In this document: piece after piece, positions 43,001 through 52,731 of the stretch
Layout of the letters: each line of letters starts with the position of its first letter
Numbering within the stretch: position 1 is the first letter of the stretch
Assembly (NCBI RefSeq): GCF_042684665.1
Contig: NZ_JBHULY010000005.1
Coordinates: 434,001-498,000 of the forward strand
From: Jejuia rubra
Lineage (GTDB): Bacteria; Bacteroidota; Bacteroidia; Flavobacteriales; Flavobacteriaceae
Length of the DNA: 64,000 nucleotides
Reading direction: 5' to 3'
Translations under genes and position numbers: made by a program
Notes under the pieces: generated by a model
What the model saw: the letters and a program-made list of their open reading frames with translations, nothing else
Told to the model about the DNA's origin: nothing
Database searches by the model: none

Positions 43001-43152
43001 ACTTAATAACCATTACAGATTACAGTGGGTTTGATCCTGAAGTCTCTGGGCAGGCTACGGGTGACAATAATATTATTAACCAATTTGGGGTAGATTTTGG
43101 CAGAAGCCCGGTAGCCAAAATGTATTTATTAGGACTAAATTTAACTTTATAA
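40096..43152 (+). CDS. susC: SusC-family TonB-dependent glycan importer
   Basis: The 1018-residue outer-membrane protein has a signal peptide (CFGFTITAQ), a carboxypeptidase-like domain (VEGTIKDDQGQPLPGVNILE ... FSYVGFKTQEV), the TonB box region DEVVVIGYG, a plug (IRGITTFNGTTNPLIVIDGV; ASAIYGSRASNGVILITTKRG) and a large barrel. It imports oligosaccharides together with SusD, powered by TonB. SusD starts 4 bases after its stop. Confidence 0.97.
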   Translation: MKQIALIAISILCFGFTITAQNTVEGTIKDDQGQPLPGVNILEKNTTNGFVSDFDGNYTMSVGDNAILVFSYVGFKTQEVAVNNRSRINVTLETDNAQLDEVVVIGYGAVKRDNIATSMASVKGEDIATQVASNPAEALQGRAAGVQVLSSGGNPGASPQILIRGITTFNGTTNPLIVIDGVLQPDGTSLNAINAQDIQSMDILKDAAASAIYGSRASNGVILITTKRGKAGKTVVNFDFNYGVQNWDKIDLANADEYIQVLNSRYQNDGLAGDNPLLSAYDGVTDTDWWEEVVEDYAPVINANVRASGGSEGLKYAASVSFFDQQSNFSKGWYQRVTGRFNVDFKISDRVTLKQDLSPRVERWENTPGLLNSVLRIDPLTPVFIPQSERVGLRNNEFSIHSLPINLVGHPINAAVRHFDESKFFAMFSNTQLNVKITPSLTFNSQASVNWTSNTREQFEPEYFLGPNRQLEINNYTERKTTSFDYVINNTITFDKTILDKHYFNVMGGILWDSTNRDWIEGFADGLPSNTKPELRELRAAQGETVRVDSDKIVQNLWSGIFRVIYSFDNRFTLNSSVRVDQSSRFPKNNRTAIFPSASLAWDVDSENWFKSETINNLRFKVGVGEVGNQVIPATGRFFSIGSDSYVLGGQRVLSNFLSQFGNEDLKWETVRDKNIGVELGLFNNTITFSAEYYEKTSVDLLFPVELPNYTGVPGNVWQNVGSFESKGIDIALGYNKTWNDFTLGLNLTLSTNETKAVELAPGNEVLLGLRREALGNQYGKQTVLGDPVGLFKGYQTDGIFQNQTELNAHTSEDGTIIQPNAQVGDLRFVDQDGDGRLTVDGDYVTTGNPFPDFFGGFNINMGYKRFDLSMQWYGTYGNDVYNAGLEYNRAGTQNLNVLAGTINEVWMPSNTGARFPRLTDQDPNGNYKSPSDLFIEDGSYLRLRNIQLGYNFNLKGFQKCRLYVSGQNLITITDYSGFDPEVSGQATGDNNIINQFGVDFGRSPVAKMYLLGLNLTL

Positions 43153-43156
43153 GATT

Positions 43157-44737
43157 ATGAAAAAGATTGTTTTATTTTTATTAGTTATTGCAACTGTGTT
43201 TGTTACGAGTTGTGATAAAGAAGAGTTTTTAGATCAGCCTTTATATGGCAGACAGACATTGGAAGATTTCTTTGCTAATGCAGACAACTCAGAGTTTGTT
43301 GTCAATGGTATTTACAGAAAAGTAAATGGTGAAAGTTGGTGGCAGGTAAATTTCCAGCGCCAAATTAATGAAATGGCCTCGGACGATAACTGGGCAGGTA
43401 ACACACTGCAACCTAGGCCAGATATTACCGGGATTGCGCAGTATAATGTGTTTCCGGGTTCAACCTATTTTAACTCTTTTTGGGAAAGCCATTATATAGG
43501 AATTACAAGGGCTAATTTAGCATTAGATCAGATACCAAACTCTGATATTGATGAAGATATAAAAACGCAATACATAGGCGAAGCAAGGTTTTTACGTGCG
43601 TTTTTCTATTTTGATTTGGTTAGAAACTTTGGTGGGGTGCCAATTGTGGCTTCTTATCAAGAAATATTAGACCCTTCTATAAATGATAAGACCCGTGCGT
43701 CCGTGGCGGAGGTGTATGCTTTTATAGAAGAAGACCTGATGGTTGCCGTCAATAATTTGCCAAGAAAAAGCGAATATGCCTCAGTTGATTTAGGTAGGGC
43801 AACTAAAGGGGCGGCGCAATCATTGCTAGCTAAAGTGTATTTGTATCAAGAAAAATGGGGGCAAGCACAATCTATGGCTAAAACGGTGATGGATTCGGGA
43901 GAATACAGTTTAGAGGCGGATTTTGCAGATATTTATAGAGTGGGTAATGCACATGGTGTTGAATCCATTTTCGCAATAGAGTTTATTAATAACCCAACGT
44001 TTAGGGAAGTTGGAGCCCAATACGCCATTACAAATGGTAGTCGTGGCGACCGGGGCTGGGGCTGGGGCTCGCCAACAAGTGATTTGGAAAACGCCTTTTT
44101 AAGTGAAGGTGATAACATCAGGTTAAGATCTACAATCATTAAACATGGAGACCCTGTTTTTGGTGATCCCGCGGTTACTGAATTTGATGGCAAGCCCACT
44201 GAAAATAAATCTGGACGCACCAATAGAAAATACTATGTTCCCGTGGGAGAAAGACCTGAGCCTTATCAACGTGGGCAGATTCCTGGGCAGTATATACATA
44301 TAAGATTGGCCGATGTTATTCTGTTCCATGCAGAGGCAGCGTACTTTAACGGGGATGAAACTTCAGCTAAAAATTCCTTGAAACTGATTAGGGATAGAGT
44401 AGGTCTAAGCACCAATATGTCATTGTCTGGTTCGGCCCTGAGAGATGCAATCTGGAAGGAAAGACGTTTGGAAATGGCGTTGGAGCAGCACAGGCTGTAC
44501 GATATTAGAAGGCAAAAAATTAATGGTGTCCCAAGGATAGCGTTAATACTAGGGCCAAACGGATCCTTTGTAAAATACAATACTGAAGTAAGTACGGATC
44601 CATTTGAAACAACAAACCTATTGGAGCCACAGGATAGTGGTAGGTTATTCGATCCAAACATTCACATGGTATGGCCTGTTCCGCCTGAAGAGATTCAATT
44701 GTCTAGAGGTAATATTACTCAAAATCCTGGGTACTAA
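43157..44737 (+). CDS. susD: SusD-family glycan-binding lipoprotein
   Basis: The 526-residue lipoprotein (lipobox FVTSC) has the SusD start (DKEEFLDQPLYGRQTLEDFF) and conserved parts YIGEARFLRAFFYFDLVRNFGGVPIV, RLADVILFHAEA and the C-terminal IWKERRLEMALEQHRLYDIRR with WPVPPEEIQLS. It sits as a lid on SusC at the cell surface and hands over the glycan. Confidence 0.97.
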   Translation: MKKIVLFLLVIATVFVTSCDKEEFLDQPLYGRQTLEDFFANADNSEFVVNGIYRKVNGESWWQVNFQRQINEMASDDNWAGNTLQPRPDITGIAQYNVFPGSTYFNSFWESHYIGITRANLALDQIPNSDIDEDIKTQYIGEARFLRAFFYFDLVRNFGGVPIVASYQEILDPSINDKTRASVAEVYAFIEEDLMVAVNNLPRKSEYASVDLGRATKGAAQSLLAKVYLYQEKWGQAQSMAKTVMDSGEYSLEADFADIYRVGNAHGVESIFAIEFINNPTFREVGAQYAITNGSRGDRGWGWGSPTSDLENAFLSEGDNIRLRSTIIKHGDPVFGDPAVTEFDGKPTENKSGRTNRKYYVPVGERPEPYQRGQIPGQYIHIRLADVILFHAEAAYFNGDETSAKNSLKLIRDRVGLSTNMSLSGSALRDAIWKERRLEMALEQHRLYDIRRQKINGVPRIALILGPNGSFVKYNTEVSTDPFETTNLLEPQDSGRLFDPNIHMVWPVPPEEIQLSRGNITQNPGY

Positions 44738-44771
44738 ATTTTGTTAAGGTTTTTTAAAATTAAAGATCATT

Positions 44772-46391
44772 TTGAAAGTGTATAGGTTTATTTTAGTTTT
44801 TGCAAGTATTGCGATTCTTATGGGCTGTAGCTCTGATAGTGCTACAGATCCTAACGACCCAAAGTTTGATACGCCAGAAGAAGGCGTTACACTTGACTTC
44901 AATAGCACCTTTCAAGTGATTGATCATTTTGGGGCTTCGGGTGGTTTTCAAGGCCAATGGGTCGGGAAATGGCCCGATGCTACCAGAAACAGGGCGGCCG
45001 AATGGCTTTTTAGTACAGAAGCAGACCCTCAAGGGAACCCAAAAGGAATAGGGCTTTCGTTATGGAGAACCATGATAGGAGAAGGATCGGCAGATCAAGC
45101 TAATAGTGGTTTTAAAGCTTCGAATTGGTTTCGTGAAATGGAATGTTATATGGCACCTGATGGTAGTTTCGACTGGACGAAGCAGGCAGGAGAACAGTGG
45201 TTTATGTCTAAAGCTAAGGAGTACGGTATAAACAAGTTTACAATGTGGACAGGTTCTCCACCATATTTTATGACTAAAAATGGTTATGTGTTTAGTACTT
45301 CGGATGTTCCAACTTTTAATTGCCAACCAGATAAATATGATGATTTTGCTAATTTCTTAGCGGATGTTGTAAAAAATTATGAGGATAAAGGTTACAATAT
45401 TTCAACAGTTTGCCCCTTTAATGAGACCCAATATGAATGGAATGCCGAAGTTGGCAATGCCCAACAATCTGGAACCAGGGCAACAAATGCAGAAATAGCT
45501 GCGGTAACTAAGATAATTGATAACGCATTTACCCAAAAAGGAGTGAATGCAAAAATAATGATTCCCGAGGCGGCTCAACTAAAGTACTTGTTTGAAGGCT
45601 CTGGTAACACGGTAAATCAGGTCAACGATTTTTTCAACTCCTCTAGTGCTAATTACATTGGGGATTTGGCTAACCTTTCTAAGTATATTGCCGGACATAG
45701 TTATTTCAGTAATGGAACAACTACCGAGTCCCTCAGGCAGCGTAAGTCATTGAGAACCACTTTGGCTGGTTATGGCTTGGATTTCTGGCAAACCGAATAT
45801 AGTTTGTTAGGAACGGCCTATCAACAAAATAAGGATATTTCAACCTTTCAGGAGATTGATTATGCCTTATGGCTGAGCCGTATCATCCATACGGACTTAG
45901 TGTTTGGTAATGCCACTGGATGGAGCTTTTGGACGGCATTTAACCAATCTACATTTGGAGATCATCCTTTTAGGTTTAATTTAATTCTGTACCAGCCCAA
46001 TTCTAATGAGCCCGCGCATACTGATGGTGCTATTGACGACAATAAGCTCCTTTGGGCGCTTGGTAATTTTAGTAGATTTGTAAGGCCGGGCATGGTGAGG
46101 TTTGAAGTGAAAGACCCCGATTACGGCGAATCCGCCTCGGTTGAAAACTTTATGATTTCCGGGTATAAAAGCACGACCAGCAAAGAAATCGTCTTGGTCT
46201 GTATTAATAATACGGACAGTAGCAGAACTATCGCATTAGATAACTACGGTGAAGATTTTGAAGTCGTCAATGGTGATTTTGAGGTCTTTACAACCTCTGC
46301 TGGAAGTAATTTGAGGAAATCTATAATGGATTTCGATGGCTTAAGTATCCCTAGTAAGTCAATCGTTACGCTTAAGGCGACACTTAAATAA
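44772..46391 (+). CDS. GH30-family glycoside hydrolase, lipoprotein 1
   Basis: The 539-residue protein has a lipobox (LMGC) and a short acidic tether SSDSATDPNDPKFD, then a (beta/alpha)8 barrel with IDHFGASGGF and a C-terminal beta domain. The acid/base is E218 in CPFNET and the nucleophile E342 in FWQTEYS, both as in clan GH-A family 30. GH30 enzymes cut beta-1,6-glucan, beta-1,6-galactan, xylan or related glycans; the subfamily cannot be set by eye. The start is a TTG at 44772, the only start that gives a proper signal peptide. It is likely on the cell surface. Confidence 0.88.
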   Translation: MKVYRFILVFASIAILMGCSSDSATDPNDPKFDTPEEGVTLDFNSTFQVIDHFGASGGFQGQWVGKWPDATRNRAAEWLFSTEADPQGNPKGIGLSLWRTMIGEGSADQANSGFKASNWFREMECYMAPDGSFDWTKQAGEQWFMSKAKEYGINKFTMWTGSPPYFMTKNGYVFSTSDVPTFNCQPDKYDDFANFLADVVKNYEDKGYNISTVCPFNETQYEWNAEVGNAQQSGTRATNAEIAAVTKIIDNAFTQKGVNAKIMIPEAAQLKYLFEGSGNTVNQVNDFFNSSSANYIGDLANLSKYIAGHSYFSNGTTTESLRQRKSLRTTLAGYGLDFWQTEYSLLGTAYQQNKDISTFQEIDYALWLSRIIHTDLVFGNATGWSFWTAFNQSTFGDHPFRFNLILYQPNSNEPAHTDGAIDDNKLLWALGNFSRFVRPGMVRFEVKDPDYGESASVENFMISGYKSTTSKEIVLVCINNTDSSRTIALDNYGEDFEVVNGDFEVFTTSAGSNLRKSIMDFDGLSIPSKSIVTLKATLK

Positions 46392-46500
46392 CAAAAACTG
46401 AACAGGGGTATATTGGGGTAGCCATGTTGGGCTAAATATCTTCAATGGCTTCTTGTGTCCGTTTAAAAAGTTGTTACGAACTTAATTAAAAAAGATAAAG

Positions 46501-47925
46501 ATGTTAAAGATTAAAAACATTCTGTCATTGCTTATTTTAGGGCTAATACTAGCATGCAGTGCCAGTGACACCACTGACCCTAATGACCCTAAATTTGATG
46601 ACAATGATGACGACCCTAAGGGTGGGCCGGCTAATGCAGATATTACCTTGAAGGTAGATGCTACGGACGCTGTAGATATTTACCCTGATATTTTTGGGAT
46701 CAACAATGATTGGCGCCAAATACCGGATAATACCTTTTCAAATTTTGCTTCCACTCTCGGAAATATAGGAACCACAGTGGTAAGGTACCCTGGGGGCTGG
46801 GAGTCTGAGTTTTATGCTTGGACAAGCAATACAACTCCAGGCTGGGATAAAACTCCAACAAACCCTGGAGCTTCGATTGCAACATTAAAGAGTAACGTTG
46901 CAAATTACAGTGTAGTTCTTCCAACGGCGGAAGCAATGGACAAGGCTTTGGGCTCCTCACAGTACAATACGGCTATGGCAAGTTTAAAAGCTAGAACAAA
47001 GCAGGCCATCGATTTGTCTGGTATTAATTCTGTTAATGGCGGTCTTGTAGAAATTGGTAATGAATGGTGGTTGCAATGGGCAGGAGGCGTATCTAGGGCG
47101 CAAAAATTGGATAAGTATGTTAATGTTGCGATGGAGCTGACAGAGTATATAGTTAGTGAATACCCGAATCGTAAGTTCAAGCTATTGATTAATGGCGATT
47201 ATACCCAGCCTCAGGAGTTTACAACCATGAAAAATAAGTTTACTAGAGCTTATGATGCTATTGATGGGGTTGCTTTACATACCTATACTGGGTATGTTAC
47301 AGATACGCATAACATCGCTGATTTGGAACAAAGAATAAAAGATTGTGCAAATAACTTTAATCCCAACAAAAATTTCAAATATCTGTCCGAATGGATGCCC
47401 TCAAGGGATTATAATGATAGAGCATTATATATGGAAGCGGCCAACATCATACCTGATATCGTGCATATATATGCAAGGGCTGGTTCCCAAGCGGCGGCCT
47501 TTTGGCCTCCAATAAACACCTCCATTCCTGGATTGGGCCTGACCAATTGGAATTACACTAAGGTGTTCCCAACGGGACAGATTTTAGGTGAACTTGCGGG
47601 TTCTTACAAAGGAAAATCTTTAAAAACGACATCAAATAAATTCCATTTGGCAGCAGCACTGCAAGATGCCAATACTATGGTGTTATTTATTACCGGAGGT
47701 AGGGAAAGCGGTAAAAAAGTAGCCGTAAAAGTTAATGGATTTACTATAAGTTCGATACAGAGTGTGGAGCGCTACGTGCCCGCTGATTATAGCGATACTG
47801 CCAAGGCAGAACCCTACCTCACTCAAACAGCATCTGCTGAAATCAGCTCTGATAACGAGGTAGTGGTAGATGTTAATAAACAAGGCTTATACCAGATTTA
47901 CAAAATTGTGGTTAAAGGGAATTAG
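46501..47925 (+). CDS. Putative clan GH-A glycoside hydrolase lipoprotein
   Basis: The 474-residue lipoprotein (lipobox ILAC) has nearly the same tether as the GH30 before it (TDPNDPKFD) and a long acidic linker. The barrel begins DIFGINNDWRQIPDN; the acid/base is likely E188 in EIGNEWW and the nucleophile E297 in YLSEWMP. A C-terminal beta domain follows. The pattern is like GH39, GH51 or GH79 enzymes, but I cannot assign a family. It probably acts on the same glycan as its neighbours. Confidence 0.8.
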   Translation: MLKIKNILSLLILGLILACSASDTTDPNDPKFDDNDDDPKGGPANADITLKVDATDAVDIYPDIFGINNDWRQIPDNTFSNFASTLGNIGTTVVRYPGGWESEFYAWTSNTTPGWDKTPTNPGASIATLKSNVANYSVVLPTAEAMDKALGSSQYNTAMASLKARTKQAIDLSGINSVNGGLVEIGNEWWLQWAGGVSRAQKLDKYVNVAMELTEYIVSEYPNRKFKLLINGDYTQPQEFTTMKNKFTRAYDAIDGVALHTYTGYVTDTHNIADLEQRIKDCANNFNPNKNFKYLSEWMPSRDYNDRALYMEAANIIPDIVHIYARAGSQAAAFWPPINTSIPGLGLTNWNYTKVFPTGQILGELAGSYKGKSLKTTSNKFHLAAALQDANTMVLFITGGRESGKKVAVKVNGFTISSIQSVERYVPADYSDTAKAEPYLTQTASAEISSDNEVVVDVNKQGLYQIYKIVVKGN

Positions 47926-48029
47926 TGAGTAGTATAATCCATGTATTGAGTTAAGATATCTATTTATTATAGAAATTATAGGTTTAAATTTGTTAAATAT
48001 TTATAGCTATTTCAGTAGTTTAAGCAATA

Positions 48030-49628
48030 ATGTATTTTATTTTGACACATATAGCATTCAAAACAAAAATAAGCAATATAATATATGTATGTGTGTTGCT
48101 TTCTGGTGTTTTTGTGTCATGCCACGATTCTGATGCTCAAATCTTAAAGGCGCATATCAACGTAAACGATGAATACCAAACCATAGATGGTTTTGGTGCT
48201 TCTGATGCATGGCGATGTCAATATGTTGGCGCAAATTGGCCTGATAGGAAAAAAGAGAAAATAGCAGAACTTTTATTTAGTAGAGGTGTTGATGGTGAAG
48301 GTAACCCAAAAGGCATAGGACTTTCAATATGGCGTTTTTATATTGGAGCTGGTACTGCAGAGCAAGGGGCAGACTCAGATATAAAAAACGAATGGAGAAG
48401 AGCTGAATCCTTTATTGATGTAAATGGAAACTATAATTGGAACAAACAAAAAGGTCAGCAGTGGTTTCTAAATAAAGCCAAATCCTATGATGTCAACAAG
48501 TTTCTTGCATTTTCTATTTCGCCTCCAGTGCACTGGACCAAAAATGGCAAAGGATATAACGGAGATAATAAAGATGGGGAGATTAATCTAAAACCTGAAT
48601 ATTTTGATGAGTATTCCCAATTTATGGTTGAGGTTTTAAAACATTTTGACTCCAAAGGTTTAAAGTTTGCCTACTTAAGTCCAATTAATGAACCGCAATG
48701 GGATTGGGAAAAGAAAACTCAAGAGGGTACACCTGCAACCAATTTAAATATTTTAGAGTTAACAAAACTTTTAAATGACGACATTAAAGAAAGTAGTTTG
48801 GATACCGAAATCGTTTTGGCCGAAGCAGCAGATTTACGGTGGTTGTATTCTGATTACGGTAAACCTGAAAGGGGAAATCAAATAGACTACTTTTTTGACG
48901 CCGAAAATAATGCTAGTGCATTGAATAATGTGAAAGGCACCATTTCTGGACATAGTTATTTTACCACTTGGCCAGTGGATAGCTTGATTTCAATTCGTCA
49001 AAATTTAAAGGCGAAATTACGGTCACATGATATTGATTATTGGCAAAGTGAATTTTGCATTTTAGAAAACACCGATGATATAGGTAGTGGTAGCAAACGT
49101 GATTTGGGTATGGATACTGCTTTGTACGTTGCTCGTGTTATACATACAGACCTTACCTTGGCAGACGCTTCTTCTTGGCAGTGGTGGACAGCACTGACTA
49201 ATGCAGATTATAAAGATGGTCTGATCTATTTGGATACAGGAGATACTTCAGATTTGTTCAATTTGGATAGAATGAAATTTGATGGCGATTTTCATGATTC
49301 AAAATTATTATGGGCTTTTGGCAACTATTCACGTTTTGTTAGGCCTGGAATGGTAAGGGTAGATCTTGATGCTCTTAATGGTAATAAAATGCTTGATGAA
49401 AATTACAATGACATTATGCTCTCTGCGTACGTTGACAAGAACACTTCAAAACTAGTTGTGGTTGGAATAAACTATGGTAATGAGCCAAAAGAGGTCGATT
49501 TTACCGATTATAACATCTCATCAAAATATGTTACTTCAGCGAACAAAAATTTAGAGTTTGAGAAAGTGATACATAAAAAAATAACATTAGATGCACGTTC
49601 AGTTAATACGTTAGTTGGCAGTATCTAA
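48030..49628 (+). CDS. GH30-family glycoside hydrolase, lipoprotein 2
   Basis: The 532-residue protein is a distant paralogue of the GH30 at 44772: TIDGFGASDAWRC, GNPKGIGLSIWR and FGNYSRFVRPGMVR recur. The acid/base is E221 in SPINEPQW and the nucleophile E341 in YWQSEFC. The signal ends GVFVSC, giving a lipoprotein with a longer than usual N-terminal stretch. Two divergent GH30 copies suggest two linkages or two chain sizes of the same glycan. A TAAATTTG box (47985-47992) upstream is a possible -7 element without a clear -33. Confidence 0.88.
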   Translation: MYFILTHIAFKTKISNIIYVCVLLSGVFVSCHDSDAQILKAHINVNDEYQTIDGFGASDAWRCQYVGANWPDRKKEKIAELLFSRGVDGEGNPKGIGLSIWRFYIGAGTAEQGADSDIKNEWRRAESFIDVNGNYNWNKQKGQQWFLNKAKSYDVNKFLAFSISPPVHWTKNGKGYNGDNKDGEINLKPEYFDEYSQFMVEVLKHFDSKGLKFAYLSPINEPQWDWEKKTQEGTPATNLNILELTKLLNDDIKESSLDTEIVLAEAADLRWLYSDYGKPERGNQIDYFFDAENNASALNNVKGTISGHSYFTTWPVDSLISIRQNLKAKLRSHDIDYWQSEFCILENTDDIGSGSKRDLGMDTALYVARVIHTDLTLADASSWQWWTALTNADYKDGLIYLDTGDTSDLFNLDRMKFDGDFHDSKLLWAFGNYSRFVRPGMVRVDLDALNGNKMLDENYNDIMLSAYVDKNTSKLVVVGINYGNEPKEVDFTDYNISSKYVTSANKNLEFEKVIHKKITLDARSVNTLVGSI

Positions 49629-49648
49629 AATAATATAAGAGTAAAAAT

Positions 49649-51277
49649 ATGAACCTATTAAGAATCAAATTAGTCAAGTTTGAGTTAGTTTTAGTTTTGA
49701 TCCTTTGTTTGGCAACCATTCTTTTGAGTGGTTGCAAAAACAAGGGGCAAGCAAAAACTGAAAGTCCTGAAGTTAAAAAACCGAATATCGTTTTTATTCT
49801 GGCAGATGATTTAGGTGCACACGATTTAAGTTTTGCTGGAAGTAGTTATTATGAAACACCAAATATTGATGCTGTTGCTAATGAAGGGGTACAATTTACT
49901 CAGGGATATGCTTCTTGTCAAGTGTGTAGTCCTTCCAGGGCTAGTTTAATGACAGGGCAAGACCCTGCCCGCCATGGTATAACAGATTGGATAGGTGCGG
50001 CTACGGGACAAAAATGGGGCGATTATTACAATACGAAGGTTATGCCGCCGGAATATGTGCATGCGCTTCCCGAAGAAAGTATCACAATAGCTGAAGCATT
50101 AAAACAAAACGGATATAAAACATTTTTTGCAGGAAAATGGCATTTAGGAGACGTGCCGTATGGTCCTGAAAACAATGGTTTCGATATAAACAAAGGAGGA
50201 TGGGAAGTAGGTGGACCTAAAGGTGGGTATTATGCGCCTTGGAGAAACCCTAAGCTGGATTATAAGCACGAAGGAGAAAACCTTACCAAGCGTTTGGCTT
50301 TAGAAACGGCCGAGTTTATAACGGCTAATAAAGATGAACCGTTTTTTGCATACCTTTCTTTTTACGCGGTTCATGGTCCTATAGAAACTACAGAAGCGAA
50401 ATGGAAAAAATATAGAGATAAAGCCGAAGCTCAAGGTATCCCCGATTCTGGTTTTAAAATGGAAGCTAGATTGCCTATTAGAACGGTACAGGATAATCCG
50501 GTTTATGCTGGTTTAGTAGAATCTATGGATGATGCCGTAGGTATTGTTCTCAATAAATTAAAAGAGCTGGGCTTAGAAGAAAATACTATTGTAATGTTTA
50601 CATCGGATAATGGAGGTGTGGCTAGTGGTGATGCATTTTCTACTACAAATCATCCTTTGCGAGGCGGTAAGGGTTACCAATGGGAAGGTGGCATTAGAGA
50701 GCCATACTTAATTAAAGCACCAATGATAAAAAATGCGCCTAAACAAATTGATTACCCTGCCTCGGGAATAGATTTTTACCCAACATTATTGGACTTGGTG
50801 GGTGCGGAAAAAGATCCAAACCATATTGTCGATGGTGTAAGTTTAGTACCGCTGTTAAAGGGGGAAACATTAAAAGAAAGACCGCTGTTCTGGCATTATC
50901 CGCATTATGGAAATCAAGGTGGAGACCCCGTTAGTATTATAAGAAAGGGAGATTACAAGCTTATCCATTTTTGGGAAGACAGACATGATGAACTGTATAA
51001 TCTATCAACAGATCCTGGAGAAACAAATGATATTTCGAAAGACGAACAAGAAGTAACACAACGTTTACGGGCTGAATTAGATGCGTACTTGGAAAGTGTC
51101 AATGCTAGAGTTCCCGAAGTTTACGCTAAGTATGATGATACGAAGGCGAAGGCTAAATATAATGAAAGAAGAACCAAAATGAAGCAACGTCTTGAAAAAC
51201 AGCGTAAAGACTTTTTAAGTAAAGATTTTAATCCGAATAATAATTGGTACGACAGCAGTTTGAATACGAAAGACTAA
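49649..51277 (+). CDS. Type I sulfatase lipoprotein
   Basis: The 542-residue lipoprotein (lipobox LLSGC) has the sulfatase signature CSPSRASLMTG, where C93 becomes formylglycine, plus PNIVFILADDLG, GKWHLGD and the metal-binding TSDNGG. Type I sulfatases remove sulfate esters from sugars and need an activating enzyme that is not encoded in this window. The subfamily and position specificity are unknown. The C-terminal 50 residues are basic and helical. Confidence 0.93.
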   Translation: MNLLRIKLVKFELVLVLILCLATILLSGCKNKGQAKTESPEVKKPNIVFILADDLGAHDLSFAGSSYYETPNIDAVANEGVQFTQGYASCQVCSPSRASLMTGQDPARHGITDWIGAATGQKWGDYYNTKVMPPEYVHALPEESITIAEALKQNGYKTFFAGKWHLGDVPYGPENNGFDINKGGWEVGGPKGGYYAPWRNPKLDYKHEGENLTKRLALETAEFITANKDEPFFAYLSFYAVHGPIETTEAKWKKYRDKAEAQGIPDSGFKMEARLPIRTVQDNPVYAGLVESMDDAVGIVLNKLKELGLEENTIVMFTSDNGGVASGDAFSTTNHPLRGGKGYQWEGGIREPYLIKAPMIKNAPKQIDYPASGIDFYPTLLDLVGAEKDPNHIVDGVSLVPLLKGETLKERPLFWHYPHYGNQGGDPVSIIRKGDYKLIHFWEDRHDELYNLSTDPGETNDISKDEQEVTQRLRAELDAYLESVNARVPEVYAKYDDTKAKAKYNERRTKMKQRLEKQRKDFLSKDFNPNNNWYDSSLNTKD

Positions 51278-51322
51278 TCACCTAAAAAAAGAAAAACAAC
51301 TAACTAACCAAACTAGACTATA

Positions 51323-52726
51323 ATGGGAAACACTAAATTTAATTTTGGCTATTTACTTTTTCTGGCACTTGTATCCGCAATGGGCGGTTTTCTTTTTGGC
51401 TACGACTGGGTAGTTATAGGTGGAGCTAAACCGTTTTATGAACTGTTTTTTGATATAACCTCAGAACCCACTTTACAAGGTTGGGCCATGAGCAGTGCAC
51501 TGATTGGCTGTATTTTTGGAGCCGTAATATCCGGGTTTGTAGCTGATAAATTTGGTAGAAAAATCCCTTTAATTTTGGCCGCCTCATTATTTATTATTTC
51601 GGCATTCGGAACGGGATATGTAGATAATTTTACACCTTTCATCATATACAGACTTATAGGTGGATTAGGAATTGGATTGGCCTCTACGTTGTCGCCTATG
51701 TATATAGCAGAAATTGCCCCGGCAAAATATCGCGGTCAGTTTGTGGCTATAAATCAATTAACGCTCGTTATTGGAATTTTGGCGGCCCAAGTAGCCAATT
51801 ATTTTATCGCAGAAGCTATTCCAGAAAATAGTACTCCTGAAATGATATTAAACTCTTGGAACGGACAAACCGGATGGCGATGGATGTTTTGGGCTGAATT
51901 GGTATCGGCAACCCTATTTTTCCTATTGATGTTTGTTGTACCAAAAAGTCCTAGATTTTTGGTGAAGATTAATCAGAATGAAACAGCCAAAAAAGTATTA
52001 GCAAAAATAGGAGGCGAGGCTTATGCGCAGGAAGAACTCAACAGTATAAAAATGACATTGCAGGAAGGCGGAGAAGCTAAAGTTAATATTACTGATTTGA
52101 AATCTTCTAAAATCAAACCTATTTTAATTATTGGTATTGTGTTGGCAGTATTCCAACAGTGGTGTGGTATTAACATCATTTTTAACTATGCTGAGGAAAT
52201 ATTTACTGCGGCTGGCTATAGCGTCGGCGATATGTTGTTCAATATTGTGATTACGGGAAGTGTCAATTTAATTTTCACCTTAATTGCGATGAGAACTGTT
52301 GATAGTTGGGGTCGCAGAAAACTCATGCTTTTTGGTTCAATAGGCTTAGGGGTTGTGTATTTAATTTTGGGTGGTGCCTACTTTTTCCAATTTACAGGAT
52401 GGCCAGTATTATTATTGGTAATCACTGCTATTGCTATTTACGCGATGTCCTTGGCTCCAATTACTTGGGTGGTTCTATCCGAGATATTCCCCAACAAGAT
52501 TAGAGGTGTGGCCATGTCCATTGCAACCTTTTCCCTGTGGTTAGCTTCCTTTGTGTTAACATTTACATTCCCAATTTTGAATGACGCATTAGGTGCTTCG
52601 GGAACGTTTTGGGTATACAGTATAATTTGTATTGCTGGTTTCTTATTTATAAAATCGAAGTTACCGGAAACAAAAGGTAAAAGCCTTGAGGAAATAGAAC
52701 TAGAATTGACTAAAGATAAAGAATAA
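51323..52726 (+). CDS. Sugar porter of the major facilitator superfamily
   Basis: The 467-residue protein has twelve membrane segments and the sugar-porter motifs GFLFGYDWVVIGGA, DKFGRK, SPMYIAEIAPAKYRGQ, PKSPRFL and PETKGKSLEEIE. It should bring a released monosaccharide or disaccharide through the inner membrane, by proton or sodium symport. The sugar is unknown, but a hexose or pentose such as galactose or xylose is usual for this branch. Confidence 0.93.
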   Translation: MGNTKFNFGYLLFLALVSAMGGFLFGYDWVVIGGAKPFYELFFDITSEPTLQGWAMSSALIGCIFGAVISGFVADKFGRKIPLILAASLFIISAFGTGYVDNFTPFIIYRLIGGLGIGLASTLSPMYIAEIAPAKYRGQFVAINQLTLVIGILAAQVANYFIAEAIPENSTPEMILNSWNGQTGWRWMFWAELVSATLFFLLMFVVPKSPRFLVKINQNETAKKVLAKIGGEAYAQEELNSIKMTLQEGGEAKVNITDLKSSKIKPILIIGIVLAVFQQWCGINIIFNYAEEIFTAAGYSVGDMLFNIVITGSVNLIFTLIAMRTVDSWGRRKLMLFGSIGLGVVYLILGGAYFFQFTGWPVLLLVITAIAIYAMSLAPITWVVLSEIFPNKIRGVAMSIATFSLWLASFVLTFTFPILNDALGASGTFWVYSIICIAGFLFIKSKLPETKGKSLEEIELELTKDKE

Positions 52727-52731
52727 GAAGG

